A stretch of 64,000 nt of DNA, taken from NCBI RefSeq assembly GCF_040115645.1, contig NC_089559.1:930001-994000 (forward strand), in the 5' to 3' direction. Numbering within the stretch: position 1 is the stretch's first letter; each line of letters opens with the position of its first letter. This DNA comes from Euwallacea fornicatus (taxonomy: Eukaryota > Arthropoda > Insecta > Coleoptera > Curculionidae). The notes under the pieces are model-generated. The model did no database searches. It worked only from the letters and a program-made list of their open reading frames with translations, and had not been told where the DNA came from. The position numbers and the translations under genes are program-made. Positions 22,401 through 33,887 of this stretch are shown piece by piece.

Positions 22401-24181
22401 GTCCGAATGGTCAAGACGCAGACCATGTTCTCTTAAGCGTAAATAGGGAACTATTTAACTAATTAATTCCCTCTAAAGTCGTTTAAACTTGGTTCGGTTC
22501 TATCTCACAAGGCTGCGATTTTGTCAGAAACGATAAGGTTTCCGATAAATTTCGAAGGGGAATAAGAGTTTTAAAATTAAATTTACTCTTAAATGGCTTT
22601 GTCACTTTGTCAGTTGTCTTACATATAAAAAAAAATCCCAACTCTTTCAGACTTTACCTCACCCCTAATGCAACCTTTATTGAGATCTATCGACTTCACA
22701 TTTTAACCAATTAAAGATATCGATAAGGGACACACACGTTCGAAGTTTGGTTGCGTTGGGAGGATGCACTACTAAAATGTGCCTTTTTTTAGAAATTTTC
22801 AAGCCAACCCCGGATACCGACATCTCCTCAACCACCAACTGTAGAAGAAGATATATCCAGCCAATCGTCGTGTTCTGAGGCCCCCTACGCGCACTTGCTC
22901 TGCGTCGGTCCCGTTACGACTCGCCCTGTATATTGATTAAGCATTTCTTTAAAAAATCGTTTATTATTTAAATCACTTTGGCCAGCGTAAACATTTCGAT
23001 AACGTGAACGGCACTTGGTTCGAATTAGTTCACATTATCGAGCGTCTGCAGTATTTTCATACGCTTCGATATTTACTTATTCTAAATAGTGTCGTAAATA
23101 AACAACTGGAAGGCTTTTAATAAACAAACAGCCGCATTAACGAACTGACTGCGCAAATGAACTTGAAAGTTTAAATGGTGGATACAATTAGCGAGCACGT
23201 TATTCCTTCGTATGCTAAATTACGTACTGGATGTGGCGTCTCCAGACCGAACGCGGGGAAACCCATGTGAGTTTCTGTACTCTCTAATGTTATCTTCCTT
23301 GTTGGTTGAAGGGCACAATTGTATTGGACTTTTTTGAAAGTCTTTTTATGAGGGACTCGCACGTAAAATATGAAAAGTGTTCTTCACACCATTTGCGAGA
23401 TATTTTTAACAGAAACTTTTCTGAAATCTGCGAACTTCTAATGCTGCCCTGACCTTTCCTCAATTAAACCGCAAACAACAAAATAATGTATTATTTAATG
23501 GTATTAGCAAACGATAAATAAACCTTCCCAGTTCCATTTTTAAATTAGTAAATGTTCAAATAATCCCAATTTTTTCCAATGGAGCACTTATTTAATCGTG
23601 TTTGCTTTCTCCACTGCTGTGAAGGACATTTTTAAAGAAATTTTAATAAAATTAGAATCGTTTTGACAAAACTCATTTGCATACTACCGCAGTTGATAAT
23701 GAGGTAACAGTCGTTTGTGGTTTGATTGAAGAAAATATCAGGGCGGTATTGCAAGTTTTCAGATTTTAGAAGAGCTCTTTCCAAAATATCTCGCAAACGG
23801 CGCGAGGAACACTTTTGACATTTTCAATGCAAGTTCCTCATTAAAGCACCTTCAATCAAGTCTAATACAATTTTGCCTTTGAACGAACGGGGAAGATAAT
23901 ATTATATATTATCGAAATTTACATGGGTTTTCCCATTCGTCGGTCCGGCAATGCAACGCCCTGTACACATATGTAATTTAGTGTTCGTCGGTAAACCTTT
24001 GTTTAATATTACTCCTGGTAAACGATTGGGAACTCATTTCACTAATTTTCAGAAGCAATCGATGATGAGCAACCCTGTATATCGATTCGCCTCCAGCACT
24101 TTCGACATAGTATTGTGAAACACCCTGTATGTTTCGCACAATTCCACATCCCTCTTTAAGTAGTAAAAGTTTTCATAAGAG
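22401..24181. other. Transposon-end-rich non-coding DNA
   Basis: Several isolated copies of the CCCTGTATAT-type terminus occur (about 22923, 23961, 24072 and 24113), suggesting fragments of the foldback elements seen elsewhere. No gene is supported. Confidence 0.4.
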
Positions 24182-24566
24182 ATCCTGTGTCACAAAGACG
24201 CTGAAAGGGGTTTTTAAAGGTTTGGTGGTTGGGAGCTTGGTGGTTTGGAAACCTTTCCATGTAAACGCGCCTCGCTGCCGAACACTCACCATCAGCAAGG
24301 CCGTAAACAAAAACCACATTGGCCATTATTTGATTTTGTGTAATTGGGCATTTGAAAAATGTTCAAAACTGAGGTATAATCTGATTTTTGGGACACAGAA
24401 CTAAATTCTTTCACTTTAGAGAGTAAAACACCAAAATAACACTGACTATCTTGTTTATAGTGGTGGAAGTAGCAAAAAAACTAACAATAAACAAGTTAGT
24501 AAATACCACCAAACCTTTAGAAACCTTTGAAACCTTTTTCAACGTCTTTCAGGCAACACCCTGTAT
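24182..24566. mobile_element. Short MITE with inverted ends
   Basis: The left end (CCTGTGTCACAAAGACGCTG, then AAAGGTTTGGTGGT) matches the reverse complement of the right end (ACAGGGTGTTGCCTGAAAGA, then AAAGGTTTGGTGGT). The element is about 385 bp. The right end uses the window's common CACCCTGTAT terminus, and another lone terminus follows at about 24668. Confidence 0.6.
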
Positions 24567-24699
24567 CTTGGAAACAAGGCATCTGCGGACATATGTTTGT
24601 TAGACATTTCTGACTCAAAATCAGTCGAGGATTACGCCTTTAAATTTTTTACACGTAGTTAGGAAACACCCTGTATATACATATGTAGATACGCCTAAA

Positions 24700-25790
24700 T
24701 AAACCGTATCACACGTGGCTCCATCATGGAGAAGTATACGAATTGGGACTTCGAAATTTAACTAAAACTTCCCATTAACCAATATTCTATTTTGGTTCCT
24801 CAGACCCACAATTTTGTCGTCGAAATGAATACTTTAAGCTGAATCATTACAAATTCATGGGGGCTACAGCCACTGTTTCAAGAGAGACCATTCAATGCGG
24901 GAAAATCAATTATTCCTCGCTGATACGTTTTAGCTAATTTTACGCACTAATAAATAATAAAATTACCTCTTACGTGGGCCGAAAAATCGAACAAAACCCG
25001 AATATAAACTGAAAGTATATATAACTAATAACCCTCACTAAAGCCTTGAACTTACTATCCAGGCTAGGATATTCCGCCTGTGGTCAGCGGGAGGTCACAA
25101 AACCTCCCTTCTCCCACGTTATGTTTGACCTTTGTACATTTTTAACATGGAAATTGTAGGAAAGTCGATAATCCGCCGGATCTGGAAAACATCTACGTTC
25201 TCTGGATGTGTCATTGAGATAGTAAAAAGTATATTAGCTGAGTCAGTTGATGCATACGTAACTCTTAATTTTCTCCTGAACGAATTTAACAACAAATTCA
25301 AGGAACTTGCAAATTAACCGTTTTATGGGCGTGTTCTGCTTATTTTTCTAAGGGAAATTAACCGTTGCAGAGTGCGTGTTTATTTGCCAAACTGATAACG
25401 ATGTTTAGTTCAACAAATCAATATATTGGCGAAAAGTTTTTAAAAAAGTTAAAAATAGCCAGGTTTGAGTACAGCACTGCGTTGCTACAATGGCGCCGAC
25501 GGTACCACCTACCAAAGGCCGTTGCCCATGGAATTCTGGTTTCTTTTTTGCTTGCGTTTTTGTCGTGTCGAATTGCAGTTCAATCTAGTTAAGTGGACAG
25601 TTCTTGATTGGAAATATCCACAGATAATTTTTGATTTCGCATTATCCCGTGCAAAAAACAAAAAAGCTCAGACACGAGGTCAGTGCGCATGTAAAAGAAT
25701 CGCGAATGGAAAATTCTATTTTCCATCTATTCCCGTCAGTTTTATTTCGACCTCTATGTGGTTTAGCACGTAAACGCAGTAGCCATAGAG
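24700..25790. other. Non-coding stretch, no supported exon
   Basis: No coding exon was recognised. Short open frames on both strands at 25119-25317 and 25365-25773 lack splice or domain support. Confidence 0.35.
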
Positions 25791-25826
25791 CTCCGAAACT
25801 AGTAGGAACCGTCGAGAGTTTCGGAG
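25791..25826. other. Perfect 10-bp hairpin
   Basis: CTCCGAAACT at 25791-25800 is the exact inverse of AGTTTCGGAG at 25817-25826, around a 16-base loop. It lies in the intron about 75 bases before the end of the minus-strand exon at 25902. Confidence 0.4.
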
Positions 25827-25901
25827 CGGGAGAAACCCACCTAATCAGCATTATGCAATTGCGGTTTTTCTAGTCTAAAATAACTCTGAGAGGGTACTTA
25901 C

Positions 25902-25931
25902 CGAGATGCGATAAGTCTGACACGTCCGAAT
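25902..25931 (-). CDS. 30-base linker micro-exon of the membrane-protein gene
   Basis: On the minus strand a strong acceptor (TTTTTCAG, next to 25932) and strong donor (CTCG|GTAAGTACC) frame 30 bases. Entry and exit are both phase 1, so the exon can be skipped without shifting the frame. It encodes SDVSDLSHL plus two shared codons: the joint with 30603-30541 gives Asp (G|AT), as does the joint with 8532-8439. The product is acidic and serine-rich and lies immediately before the membrane helix, as expected for an extracellular stalk. Small size and symmetric phase make it a good candidate for alternative splicing. Confidence 0.7.
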
Positions 25932-26961
25932 CTGAAAAACACAATAAAACATTCATTAGCTACGTGTTTTCATTTCGAAAAATCGGCAATTTCTGCTCAA
26001 AACATCGGTCTAACGTGAATTTTGAATTATTTTTAAACTCATTTGGGACGTTTGACGAATCCATAAAACCACTCGTAAAAAGTTGCAATTAAACCTTGGA
26101 AAAATTCCGAAAACCTTCATGTGCCAATTCGATTTCGGTTTCCAGCGTGTCTAGCCAAATTTGCAGACTGGAATTTTTGGCAAAAGATTTTAAGACGCAT
26201 TATTAAATCATAACAGACGTGAAATGAAAATACCATAAGGTGTGTCATGGCTGGATTTGTCACTGATCTGGCGGAGAAACCATGAGGAAAAAACGACGTA
26301 AAATAGCCGAAAATGTGACGACTAAACAATCCATGTGGAAACGAACATTTCGAACCTGCTCCTGTTCCAATTTCGTGAAATATTTTTTGTTGTCAAATTT
26401 CTGACTAAAAACGTAATCGTGGCGCCTTTTTTAAGCGCCATTAATCGCATTTTCTCACACCTGCCTGGAACGGGATCATATTTAAACCCACCTTATGATG
26501 TTAGATTGTTATAGTTACTACGCCTGACTCACTTTGGTGGACAATGTCCAGCGCCAGTTTTAACTCGGAGACGTAGAAATTTATTTCAATTTGTTATCCA
26601 ACCTCAGACACACAAACAAAAACAATTTCATTAAAATTCCAAAAAAGCAAGCACAAACAAATTATTAGTTTCCAGAAACATTATTGGACAAATACCAGCG
26701 TGTTTTCCGTTTTTTGGCAGATTGTTTGGGTGTTTGGACCAGCGAAAGTGTCACATGACCGTGGACATGATCATTTCCCTGAAAAACCATGACGCCAAGG
26801 AACACTTTGCAGCCATGACGATAGAACTTCGGGCTACGTTTTTGGCCACGCCACAATTTAACAATAGAACGATTATTTTGAGAATTCGTTGTGTAATTAA
26901 TCGAGATGTGTGGTCGATCGTTGAATTTTAAATATTCTCTCAACAACCATAAATAAGAGCA
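25932..26961. other. Intron sequence, nothing supported
   Basis: AT-rich intronic DNA. The open frames at 26117-26329 and 26665-26946 on both strands show no domain, start or splice support. Confidence 0.4.
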
Positions 26962-27878
26962 TATACGGGGTGTCCCTGAAACGACCGTACAACGCTATAC
27001 CCAAAATTGCCTAATCAAAAATAAGGCGTTCGAGGCAAAGTTGCCTGTTGCCTCGTTTCGCCCCAAAAGTTCTCAAATTGACATTGTTTTTTCAAAATAA
27101 TTGCTAAACGCTCTTGTCGATTTTTACTAATTTTGGTACAAGAGTTACTACGTAAATTGGCGTCGTTTGACATTGGCGACATCTCTCTACGACTCGTAGA
27201 AATATTAAAAATTACGCATGCTCCGTAATTAAAAGTTTGCGTTTTTGTTTCCCCCTGTACGAGCGACTTTAATTTTTCTCTCTGCTACTAGCTGATTTTA
27301 TGTTGAAATTTTTTAATCTCTTGTGAAATTTTCCTCAGGCACGCAGTTTCTCTACAAAAAAAAATTATTTACAACACGTTGCCGTCCCTTGTTGTTGTTT
27401 ATGCAGAACGAAAACGTGAAAAAATTTCAATTCTAAATAACTACCAATTTTGTTTAATTCTGATGATAAATGTTCAAATGTTGACCGTCTTTCTGATATG
27501 TACTTAAATTCGTTTTAAAAAATTGATATGTGCTTGGGGTATCGTGTCGGGTAACATTCATACCAGGCGCAACAAAAGTATAATCTTTTTTCCGAAACAC
27601 GCGCCATTTTTAATATTTCCATGCACTAAAAAAAGACCCTGCTTACGTCAAAACACGCCAATTCATGTAGTAAATCTTAACTCCAAAATCAGCTAAAACC
27701 GATAAAAGCGTTCAGCAAAAAAGCAAAAAATTTTTTATTGATTATTGATTTCTTGATTTAAAATCTTTGTGGCGGCAGAATGAAGGAACATATAGCTCAG
27801 TTTGTCTAACACGCCTTATTTTTGGTTGAGGAATTCTGGGTCGAGCGTTGTGCAGTCGTTTCAGGGACATCCTGTATA
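26962..27878. mobile_element. Foldback element with ~400-bp inverted arms
   Basis: The left end reads TACGGGGTGTCCCTGAAACG. The reverse complement of the right end reads TACAGGATGTCCCTGAAACG. Homology continues (CAACGCT, then AAAAATAAGGCGT) and is still clear about 200 bases in (AACGCTCTTGTCGATTTTTA against AACGCTTTTATCGGTTTTAG; TACTACGTAAATTGGCGT against TACTACATGAATTGGCGT). Most of the 917-bp element is therefore an imperfect palindrome. It contains no transposase frame. Confidence 0.85.
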
Positions 27879-27889
27879 TTTTGAGAAAA

Positions 27890-28170
27890 ATTCGCAACCT
27901 ACGTCAATGGAGCTTTGCCGAGCTCTTTAATCAGTTATGGAAATCTTCAAACGACACTAAATCAAAAATATAAAGCAAACGTGTCTAGAATGCCTACAGC
28001 ACAGGACCTAGTCGCGGTTCTAGAAATAGCAATACATTTCGAAATTTGTTCAGCAAAAATTTATAAGCTACACCAATGAAACTTTGCTGGTCGATTCTCT
28101 GTAATCAGTTTAAAAAATCTAATTGGCAGCAGACAAAAAATAAAACACGGGCGTGCGTAACCGTGCACTT
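27890..28170. repeat. Two degenerate units of the ~180-bp family
   Basis: ACGTCAATGGAGCTTTGC (27901) and CACCAATGAAACTTTGCTGG (28071) are 170 bases apart and share flanking TTTAATCAGTT/TGTAATCAGTTT text. They abut the foldback element to the left. Confidence 0.5.
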
Positions 28171-28519
28171 CGCCAGGTTTGCAACGCTCTACCTCTATTT
28201 TGTTTGCGCTCTGTATATGATTAGAATCTTTTAATCTCCTGTTGACTTGGAGTATATCACTACTTATCTATTTTTACCGTATTTTTAGCAATTTGGGGTT
28301 CGAGGAGGAAACGTTTGCAATAGTTTTTAAATTACCTTTCGATCTGATTTTTCTTTATGTCCTGGAAACTTGTTTCTTCACGTGGGACACCCCCTATGTT
28401 TTTAAAGTTTTTAACCAATCAATCACACGTGATATTTCCTCAATACACTTTCAACAATTTTAGTCAGTCGAATCGGATTTTCCTGTCTGCTATTCCCTTT
28501 TTATTTGATTAAAAAAAAA

Positions 28520-28762
28520 TTAGAAATGATTATTTGTCATTAGCTGCCCACCAGGACTTCCACCCAGCCAGACTAACAAAATTTCCACACTATGAGAAGT
28601 CGCATAAGAGGAGCTTTCCATATCACAATTTCTCTTTAATGCTGCAACCGAAAATTCTTGATCTGACCTAATGTCATTTCCCGGCAACGTATATTGATCC
28701 CTGGCATGTGACGTCCCATGAATCATCATTTGTTGGCTCGAAAATTGATATTCCACACACAT
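28520..28762 (-). CDS. Candidate 80-codon open reading frame
   Basis: ATG at 28762 on the minus strand opens 80 codons to TAA at 28520. Composition is balanced and protein-like (begins MCVEYQFSSQQ, ends GGSPGGQLMTNNHF; the middle holds a serine/histidine-rich part and a short hydrophobic EILLVWLGG). There is no signal peptide, known domain or membrane segment of full length. It lies between two exons of the minus-strand membrane-protein gene and could be an extra exon, but it has no clear acceptor or donor at its ends. A small independent gene, an old pseudogene and chance are all possible. Confidence 0.25.
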   Translation of the reverse strand: MCVEYQFSSQQMMIHGTSHARDQYTLPGNDIRSDQEFSVAALKRNCDMESSSYATSHSVEILLVWLGGSPGGQLMTNNHF

Positions 28763-28919
28763 TTCATGAAATAATATTACAAGTTAATCTATCAATCGAA
28801 CAGATGTTCCTAGCAAATGTAATCGATATATTATCGTAATGTTCGATTGTGAATTGATTTGTTTCCATTGAAGTCAAGAAAACCCGAGCGACTTTATCCC
28901 ATTATCATGAATCTCAGAC

Positions 28920-29010
28920 GCGCGATAGCCAATCGGAGCTCGCCCTTTCGGGGCCCTTATACATAGAGCCTTACGGTCACTCGCACCTTGTATATAAATA
29001 TTTACAAACA
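28920..29010 (+). promoter_or_regulatory. Promoter-like block: CCAAT box, GC-rich core, TATA box
   Basis: On the plus strand AGCCAATCGG (about 28928) is followed by a GC-rich stretch (GAGCTCGCCCTTTCGGGGCC). A TATATAAATA motif follows at about 28991, in AT-rich surroundings. Spacing resembles a TATA-type insect promoter with initiation near 29020-29030. No convincing exon follows: the 66-codon frame at 29171-29371 has weak support, so an enhancer or chance remains possible. Confidence 0.3.
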
Positions 29011-29736
29011 CAGTTGTTAAATTTAACTCATTTCGGAGTATTTTTAGACGCAGAAAAGTAATTTTAAAGCGTCATAAAATTCGGTACAAGGCGAGATGCG
29101 CGGCTGAAGGTCTTCTAGATACAACAAAAAACCTAAAGTATAAAGGGTAATATAATGAGGAATCTTCCTCATGATAACTAAACGAGGTTTCTGTGTAATT
29201 AGGTCATTGTGCAGCGATGGAAGTACTGTTTGGAATGGTGGTACTGATCTGGGTAATATAAATATTACACATTCATTCGTTACGAAAAACTGTAGTCGCC
29301 TGAGGCCGCAAGGCGAGCCATCACAAGGTGAACAAAGAGTTAAGCTCTTGATGATGATCGAAAGCTTTTAATTTGCATTCTACATTTTTTAAGGGGAAAT
29401 GTTAGTACGGGACCGGGAACGCATTGCATGTGCAAAAAAATCGATTACTTTAGAAGTTTTGTATGGAGAAACCATTACGAACACGTGAATTGGACGTGTA
29501 TGGGTTTGGGAGGCACGTGGACAAGATCAAAAGTTCAATATGTGTCAACGGATATTTACTTTATATTTATAAATATGTACAAATATTTGCTTTCTGTTTA
29601 TTTGTATACACTGTATACTGTACACCACTGAAAATTTTAGAAAATCGTTTGTGGCAATTTCTCACAACGAAAGCCTATGACATTATTAACGCCACCTATC
29701 CTACGCTCTAATGAAAAATATCGACAGCATAGACAA

Positions 29737-29920
29737 GTGGCGACCTCTCACCGCACACTTCAAGAGTATTAGAAGTCGACCGCTGAAACGGGAGCAAAGT
29801 ACTGCAGCACTCCAACGATATTAAGTATGTGGCGTCCTCTCACCGCAAACATGAAAAGTATCCGAAGTCGAGCGCTATAGCAGGAACGAGTACTGTAACG
29901 CTTTGCAAGATGGCAATGGT
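29737..29920. repeat. Two-copy ~92-bp tandem repeat
   Basis: GTGGCGACCTCTCACCGCA at 29737 and GTGGCGTCCTCTCACCGCA at 29829 head two copies 92 bases apart. The second half also matches (GAAGTCGACCGCT against GAAGTCGAGCGCT; GTACTGCAGCACT against GTACTGTAACGCT). Confidence 0.65.
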
Positions 29921-30540
29921 AACTGTGTAATATAGATGGCAGCATCAGTACTGCCAGCAGTGGAGATTGCTAATAAATTCACAAGCTGCGCTCGAGTTCA
30001 GGGCTTTTTAGAGTTTCTAAGATGATTTTGGAGAATTTTTGTTATATGCACCTAATACGATAATGGAATGGTAATAAATGGAGCTGTGTTAAGAGATGTA
30101 GTGGGTCATTTTTTTTTTAATAATAATAAAGACACGTGTCTTCAAAGGCGATGTACAAAAAATATATTTTTTTTTTAACCAGATCGAACATTTTTATTTT
30201 TCAGACTGACTTGGATTCGATATCGGTTAATTAAACCTAATGAAAGCTCCTGGTAAATTTGAAAATTTGTTCGGACGGCAGAAGGCGGTACCTGTTTTTC
30301 GCCAATTTGTAGAGTTTGTCGATATCTCTCGAACTAGTGGAGTGAAAGCATTACAAAATAGCCTTATTTAGGCTTGTGAAACAAGGCTTCGGAATCTCGT
30401 TTAGTATCTGAAGTACAGATTCACTTTGACAACTCAGTTTGGGATTTTGGAAAAGTCGAAAATGTCCCAAACCATTCCGTTTTCCGTTTCGGTCTTGGAA
30501 ACGATAAAATTTGTGAAACGAAAAAATACGAATTTCTTAC

Positions 30541-30603
30541 CTGTGTTATTGGGAAACCCCTCAACTGGCTCGTCACTGTACCCCTCGCCTTCGCCGGACA
30601 TGG
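30541..30603 (-). CDS. Acidic linker exon of the membrane-protein gene
   Basis: On the minus strand acceptor TTTTTTCAG and donor ACAG|GTAAGAAAT frame 63 bases, phase 1 in and phase 1 out. The encoded piece is MSGEGEGYSDEPVEGFPNNT with shared codons at both ends; the methionine is internal, not an initiator. It is acidic, glycine-rich and carries an N-N-T-(D) stretch. The exit G joins AT of the next exon to give Asp, extending the acidic stalk towards the membrane helix at 8.4 kb. Like the next exon it is frame-neutral if skipped. No repeat or fold is visible, which fits a flexible extracellular linker. The exon upstream of it was not found. Confidence 0.65.
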
Positions 30604-32017
30604 CTGAAAAAAGACATAAAAAGATAATCGTCGGTACCACTAATTAACGTATAATCGAATTGTTTATAGAATTATTGAAATAAAAGTTGTTTTAAAAGGG
30701 CATTACTAACGCCTATTAATCTCAATTTGAAGCTGCTACAATCCTACAAGGTCAGAGTATTGTCTACTGGATGATGAAGTTTCATTCAATTAAAATAATA
30801 ACAATGAAAGAGAATTTTATTTATAATTCACCTTGAATGGGAAATTGCGATTTGAGCTGTAAATAATTATTTCTGTATGTGCAAATGCTCTGAATGAATG
30901 AAAGAAAGTTCCTGGTGGTGGCGGAGAAAATGCAAAGGAACTAAAATGTAACGGCTTATTTGCCGTCTTGAGTTAAAAAGCAAAAAATTCAGATCACTTT
31001 ACTCGTTATCAGCAAAGATTAGATTCTGGGATACTTTGCACAAATACTACTTGTAGTAAATGTTAAATTCCTATAAGAAGGCAACCAGGGTTACTACATC
31101 AAAAGTCACCAGGTCAAGTTTATCATTATAGTTTTCACAGTCGCAGATAACGTTATCCGGCAATGAGATTACTTTTTAATCTGCTTTTTAACCCTGAGTA
31201 TTAAAAGAAAAATAGTTCAAGTGCCACTGTGGGTGGTTCCGCCCTTAAAACGACACAATATACAATTTTAGATCTCTATATCTTTTCGAGATACATACTA
31301 CAGATTTCATGCACATACCACATGGCCTCACATGGCAAACCTATGGGTGGACCTTGGTAATTAATTTCGCCTCTTTTGACCACTCATGGCAAAGTCACTG
31401 CCATCGAACGGAAGTACTGTCACTCGAATGCTTATTGAAAAATTAAATTATTTTATTGTCTTTGATTTACTGCTAAGGCTAAATAGCTGAAATTTCGGTG
31501 TGGTGTACCTTGGCAGGAAAATCGTTTTTTCCAGCTGCCATTGTGTGAAAATTTGGCGATTTTTTTTTATGAACGAATTTAAGGGCTTAAGCTCCATTTC
31601 CGGTTACTTAATTGCGTCGAAAACAGACGCATTTGAATATTTTTAGAATAAATCCCGGATTAATGCAAATCAATCAATCAATCGGTAATTGTATTTTAAA
31701 ACTTTAGTTGTCTGGAATTTATATGTTGCGGGTACTGCAGCTGTATGCATAAATCAGAAATCTGCATTCATTTTGGTTGCGAATGTTTATTCGGGTTAAA
31801 CAATGCAGAAATTGATTTGTTGGTGTGTGTGAGAACGTAGCTCTGGCTGATTTTGATATTCAAGAAATTTGGTAATTTTGTTGCAAAAAAACCAGGGGCG
31901 TCCACAGCGTGTTCACGAAATTGTCATTTTAACAGGATTATTTAACTTCAAAATGAATTAAAGCAATTCTGGTTGCGACACTGATTTTTCGGCAAAAGTT
32001 CCGGTATCCATATTTTC
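30604..32017. other. Intron sequence, nothing supported
   Basis: AT-rich. A single AACCAGGGGCGTCC phrase near 31890 belongs to the ~180-bp repeat family. No exon or element was recognised. Confidence 0.4.
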
Positions 32018-32776
32018 TACTGGGTGTTCAAAAAATAATGTTAAACTCGAGGACGTTGAAGTGGACATTGTGGTGAACAATATTTGCACGCGAACTCCCG
32101 AAAAATTAGGTCGTTTCGGCTCTGAAGTCATTTTTGTTTAAAAACGTAACTTGCGCTCCTCGATGCCAAAAGACTTCAATATTTAAATTATTTTTATTAA
32201 AGATAACGCACAAAAACATTTAATAAATGTTCAAAATGACAATCCCCGACCTGGTTACATAAATTTGTTCTTGAAATCATTGAATCGCGCACCCTTTGTA
32301 AGATATGCGGATCTTGCTACATAAAAAGAGAGGCTGCCATAACTCTTTTCAACAGTTCTTCTTGGGTGGCTACAGGACCTTCAGACAGCAACGACTCGAT
32401 GTGATCCCGGAGGAAAAAATCCAACGGGCTTAAATCGAGATTTCGTACTGGCCACCTGATAGGTCTGCAATGTAAACTGGATCATTTTCACAATTGAAAC
32501 CCAAAAATTTGTCTCCAAAGGAACGAATGTTGCTGTGATTAGGATTAAAAGCAATTTTCAAGAATGTTGAGTTCAGGAAAGCAATTGATAAATTTATATC
32601 AAGAACCAGAAAATGTTTATTTGGTTTGTTTTTATTCTATTTACTTAACTCGAACATCGAAGTCTTTTGACTCTGGAACCAAAACGGCTCATTTTTAACT
32701 ATACAAAAATTGTTCGCCGCAATGTTCCCTATAACCTCTTCAAGCTTGGCACAACCTTTTTGCAACACCCCCGTAT
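32018..32776 (-). mobile_element. Mariner-like deletion derivative with ~130-bp TIRs
   Basis: The left end (ACTGGGTGTTC.., then GTGGACATTGTGGTGAACAA) matches the reverse complement of the right end (ACGGGGGTGTTGC.., then GGGAACATTGCGGCGAACAA). Homology runs about 130 bases (both include TTTCGGCTC/TTTTGGTTC and a shared AAAAGACTTC). Inside, on the minus strand, is a transposase C-terminus. The element is about 760 bp. Confidence 0.75.
32200..32480 (-). pseudogene. Transposase C-terminal remnant
   Basis: Minus-strand translation shows a decayed SLDFFLRDHIESLLSEGPV segment, then ATQEELLKRVMAAS, a stop, and RVRDSM..CNQVGDCHFEHLL near 32215. This is the signature of the insect IS630-Tc1-mariner lineage whose proteins read PDLxPLDFFLWG ... 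HFEHLL. The catalytic N-terminal two-thirds is missing and there is an internal stop, so it is inactive. Confidence 0.65.
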
Positions 32777-32799
32777 ATTAAACAAAAATTAGCTACTTG

Positions 32800-33720
32800 A
32801 TTGCCTAAAATTTATGGGCGTACCAGGCTGGATTGCTGCGAATAATCAGAAGTTTTCAACATTTCATAAATACAGAATTTGGAAAATATTTTTCGATTGA
32901 AAAATGACCTGTACCGACACTAACTTTTCTGCATGAATGTTGGAAAAGATGTTTAACTGAAGGCTTAACTCAAAAGCTAGAAGCGTACCAGATCACATTA
33001 GTAAACAATTACTGAAAGCTTTCACGTTTTTATAATACAGGATGTATGAACAATTAAGAAATATAAAAAGTACCTACTCCGACACTGATATTTATATGAG
33101 AAAGTGGTTAGAAATATCCGTTAAATCTAGGGAAAGCACTGGCGCAGCAGTTAGTTTTTTGTTCGGCAAAACGGGTTAAAAAGTACCATTCAATTTCACA
33201 ATCACTGTTGAAGCACCGTAGATTATTTAGATAATTCTGTGTGCGTAGTATTTTTTTCGACATAAAAGAAGTGTAATAATAATTATTTACATGTAAATGA
33301 AAGAGCTCTATGCTTGGAAAAAGCACATCTATTATAAAAAAATCAATTTATTTTCAATGAGCGGATTGATACGCCACTGTGTTTTCACAATAAGTCACCA
33401 TTATCTTCTGGGTGTATTAGAGTTTTTAAGAACCTGAGATGATAGTGAAATTTTCCTTCAAAGTCACAATTCTCCACTCAATCACACTTCTCTCCTCTAT
33501 ATGAGTTACCATGTGGTAACTCAAAATTAGAGGCGCACTAAAAATAATTTATAAGAGAGTGAATGTATAAAAGAGTTTTTTTACTAATGTTTCTCATTAG
33601 TTAATTCTGAACTTAAAAACCTGTTATACTTTAGAGGTTTCAATCGACTGAAATTCTGGTTTAAAATCACACTCTTTTTACTCAATAAAAAATCAGGGGC
33701 GCACACAAACAATTTGATTT
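32800..33720. repeat. Degenerate ~165-180-bp repeat array
   Basis: Cores occur at about 32816 (GGGCGTACCAGG), 32984 (GAAGCGTACCAGAT), 33372 (ACGCCACTGTG), 33531 (AGAGGCGCAC) and 33706 (AGGGGCGCAC). Several intervals are near 160-175 bp. Unit identity is low. The 72-codon minus frame at 33108-33326 lies inside it and is not called. Confidence 0.5.
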
Positions 33721-33887
33721 GGCCTTGGCTTTGTAAAATAGTCTACTATACACACCGTACGTTCTTGCCCCCATAGAATTAAATTGCCATCATTTACATA
33801 GATTTACATCGAATTTACACCATCAAACCACCATCCTCACACCTGTTCGGGTCAACTAAGTCGCTTGACAACTTGCAAACTTCAATA

